Source of the DNA: Lachnospiraceae bacterium UBA1718
GTDB lineage: Bacteria; Bacillota; Clostridia; Lachnospirales; Lachnospiraceae
Direction of reading: 5' to 3'
DNA length: 7,379 nucleotides
NCBI GenBank assembly: GCA_002317245.1
Contig: DCIU01000141.1
Span: forward strand, 2,225-9,603
Shown piece by piece: positions 5,965 through 7,379 of the stretch. The notes below the pieces were generated by a model, which saw only the letters and a list, made by a program, of their open reading frames with translations, was not told the origin of the DNA and ran no database searches. Position numbers and translations under genes: made by a program. The stretch's first letter is position 1. The number at the start of each line of letters is the position of its first letter.

Positions 5965-7206
5965 ATGAATTCGTATATTAATCAGGTTGATTTTTTTAAA
6001 GGAAATAATCCGGAGGATATTGCTAAGCAGTATGGCACTCCGGTGTACGTGTACAACGAGGAGATTATCAGAGAGCATATGGCTGCTGTAGGTAAGGTTA
6101 TTACCAAGTACCCATACACAGCCAATTATTCGGTTAAGGCTAACACCAATATCGAGATTCTGAAGCTGGCTCTTGACGAGGGTATCAACTGCGACGCTAT
6201 GAGTCCAGGCGAGATTACCCTGCTCCTTAAGGCTGGTTTCCCTGCAGAGAGAATCTTCTTCGTATCTAATAATGTATCTGCGGAAGAGATGGATTTCGCG
6301 GTAAAAGCGGGAGTAACTGTGTCTCTTGACAGCTTGGACCAGCTAGACAGATTCGGGCAGGTTAATCCTGGCGGAAGATGTGCTGTTCGTATCAACCCAG
6401 GTGTTGGTGCAGGCCATAGTGAGAAGGTTATTACAGCTGGTAAGAACACTAAGTTCGCCATTGCTGAAGCTGATATTGATGAGATATTTGCCATTGCTAA
6501 GAAGTATGACCTTAAGATTGTTGGTATTAACCAGCATATTGGTTCAGGATTCCTTGACCCACAGCCATATCTTGATGCAGTAGCTAACCTGCTTAGAATT
6601 GCCGATAGATTCGAGAACCTTGAGTTCATTGATTTCGGTGGCGGATATGGTATTCCATATCACAAGCTGGATGATGAGGCTCCATTCCCAATGGAAGACT
6701 TCAAGAAGAAGTTAGAGCCAATTCTTGATGAGTTCGTAGAGCGTTATGGCAAGGCTCCACTCTTCAAGTCAGAGCCAGGCAGATACTGCGTGGCAGAGGG
6801 CAGCTTAATCTTAAGCCGTGTTCAGGCTATCAAGCAGAACGCAGGCGTTAAGTATGTAGGTACTGACGTTGGTATGAATACATTAATCAGACCTGCTATG
6901 TACGACTCATACCATGATGTTGAGCTTGTACGTGATGGCAAGGTTGTAGACAGAGTAGATATGGAAGAGGTCAATGTATCTGGTCCAATCTGCGAGACAG
7001 GTGACCTTATTGCCAAGCATCGTATGTTGCCAGTAGCTAAGACAGGCGACCTTGTAGCAGTTCTTGATACAGGAGCTTACGGATATTCTATGGCTTCACC
7101 ATACAATTCCCGTCCAAGACCGGCAGAGGTTATGATCTGCAGGGATGGTAGCCTTAAGCAGATTCGTCGTCGCGAGACAATAGAAGACTTACTTGCTTAT
7201 TTCTAA
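5965..7206 (+). CDS. lysA: Diaminopimelate decarboxylase
   Basis: LysA decarboxylates meso-DAP to L-lysine, using pyridoxal phosphate; it is the last step of lysine synthesis and directly uses the product of the preceding ddh. The 413-residue length is normal for this fold-type III enzyme. Visible motifs: YGTPVYVYNEE (23-33), the PLP lysine in YSVKANTN (Lys58), HIGSG (191-195), the phosphate-binding FGGGYGIPY (224-232), EPGR (270-273), NTLIRPAMYDSYH (305-317), and GPICETGD (340-347) with the active-site Cys343 that completes the partner's site in the dimer. GGAGG at 5955-5959 lies 5 bases before the ATG. The gap to ddh is 30 bases with no terminator. No terminator hairpin is evident in the 45 bases before the tRNA genes. 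Confidence 0.97.
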   Translation: MNSYINQVDFFKGNNPEDIAKQYGTPVYVYNEEIIREHMAAVGKVITKYPYTANYSVKANTNIEILKLALDEGINCDAMSPGEITLLLKAGFPAERIFFVSNNVSAEEMDFAVKAGVTVSLDSLDQLDRFGQVNPGGRCAVRINPGVGAGHSEKVITAGKNTKFAIAEADIDEIFAIAKKYDLKIVGINQHIGSGFLDPQPYLDAVANLLRIADRFENLEFIDFGGGYGIPYHKLDDEAPFPMEDFKKKLEPILDEFVERYGKAPLFKSEPGRYCVAEGSLILSRVQAIKQNAGVKYVGTDVGMNTLIRPAMYDSYHDVELVRDGKVVDRVDMEEVNVSGPICETGDLIAKHRMLPVAKTGDLVAVLDTGAYGYSMASPYNSRPRPAEVMICRDGSLKQIRRRETIEDLLAYF

Positions 7207-7209
7207 ATA

Positions 7210-7238
7210 TTGTAATATTACTGCATCTGTGATAAACT
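7210..7238 (+). promoter_or_regulatory. Possible promoter of the tRNA-Leu genes
   Basis: TTGTAA (7210-7215) and TAAACT (7233-7238) are 17 bases apart, each matching consensus at 4 of 6 positions. An alternative -10 is GATAAA (7231-7236) preceded by TGT, an extended -10 pattern. The position, ending 13 bases before the first tRNA, is right. Transcription from the lysA operon into the tRNAs is equally possible. Confidence 0.35.
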
Positions 7239-7251
7239 ATTCCCGTTGCAA

Positions 7252-7334
7252 GCCGGCATGTCGGAATGGCAGACGATGCAGACTCAAAATCTGTTGCGGG
7301 TAACCGCGTGTGGGTTCAAGTCCCACTGCCGGCA
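7252..7334 (+). tRNA. tRNA-Leu (anticodon CAA)
   Basis: An 83-base class II tRNA. The acceptor GCCGGCA (7252-7258) pairs with TGCCGGC (7327-7333), with discriminator A at 7334. The anticodon stem GCAGA/TCTGT (7278-7282, 7290-7294) encloses loop CTCAAAA with anticodon CAA at 7285-7287, reading UUG. A long variable arm GCGG-GTAA-CCGC and a T-arm GTGGG-TTCAAGT-CCCAC follow. CCA is not encoded and must be added afterwards. Confidence 0.96.
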
Positions 7335-7339
7335 CTTTT

Positions 7340-7379
7340 GCGGGTATGGCGGAATTGGCAGACGCGCTAGACTTAGGAT
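7340..7379 (+). tRNA. tRNA-Leu (anticodon TAG), 3' end outside the window
   Basis: The sequence begins GCGGGTATGGCGGAATTGGC, a leucine tRNA 5' half with a D-arm like that of the preceding gene. The stem CTAGA (7367-7371) leads into loop CTTAGGA with anticodon TAG at 7374-7376, reading CUA and probably other CUN codons. The window ends at the first base of the second anticodon strand. Only five bases separate it from the first tRNA, so the two are probably co-transcribed and cut apart. Confidence 0.92.

Overview
The window looks like a chromosomal stretch from a Clostridia-type Firmicute, most plausibly a Lachnospiraceae relative. The reasons are strong purine-rich ribosome binding sites (AGGAG, GGAGG), a TTG start, tightly packed co-directional genes, the single-step diaminopimelate dehydrogenase route to lysine, and tRNAs without encoded CCA. 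The family assignment is inference from gene content and style; no search was run. Every gene seen lies on the + strand.

Region 1 (1-3320): the 3' part of a large unusual membrane protein gene, cut by the window edge, overlaps hisH by 17 bases. hisH is followed after 10 bases by hisF, and a strong intrinsic terminator (3286-3320) closes the unit. HisH and HisF together form imidazole glycerol phosphate synthase. The upstream protein has an acidic Ala/Glu-rich part with repeated D/E-E/D-I/L-x-A/S-L/M-L/F motifs that resemble the N-terminal peptide of FliM/FliY. Alternating blocks of lysine and acidic residues follow, then one transmembrane helix and an outer helical domain with an acidic tail. 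Its function is unknown.

Region 2 (3321-4204): ung (uracil-DNA glycosylase) starts directly against the terminator T-tract. Behind it lies a 199-base intergenic region containing a perfect 37-base-pair inverted repeat with a 4-base loop, an 18-base tandem duplication that copies the end of one arm, a C-rich 9-base tandem repeat, a promoter-like TTGACA, and a small imperfect inverted repeat before the next gene.

Region 3 (4205-7206): a TrmB-type regulator, ddh (meso-diaminopimelate dehydrogenase) and lysA (diaminopimelate decarboxylase) lie in order with gaps of 35 and 30 bases. Ddh makes meso-DAP, needed for peptidoglycan and lysine, and LysA converts it to lysine. The regulator is the natural candidate to control them; no lysine riboswitch is visible.

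Region 4 (7207-7379): two leucine tRNA genes, anticodons CAA and TAG, five bases apart; the second is cut by the window end.

Most of the window is ordinary metabolism and housekeeping. The parts that deserve a second look are the motif-array membrane protein, the long perfect palindrome with its tandem repeats, and the regulator-ddh-lysA cluster.
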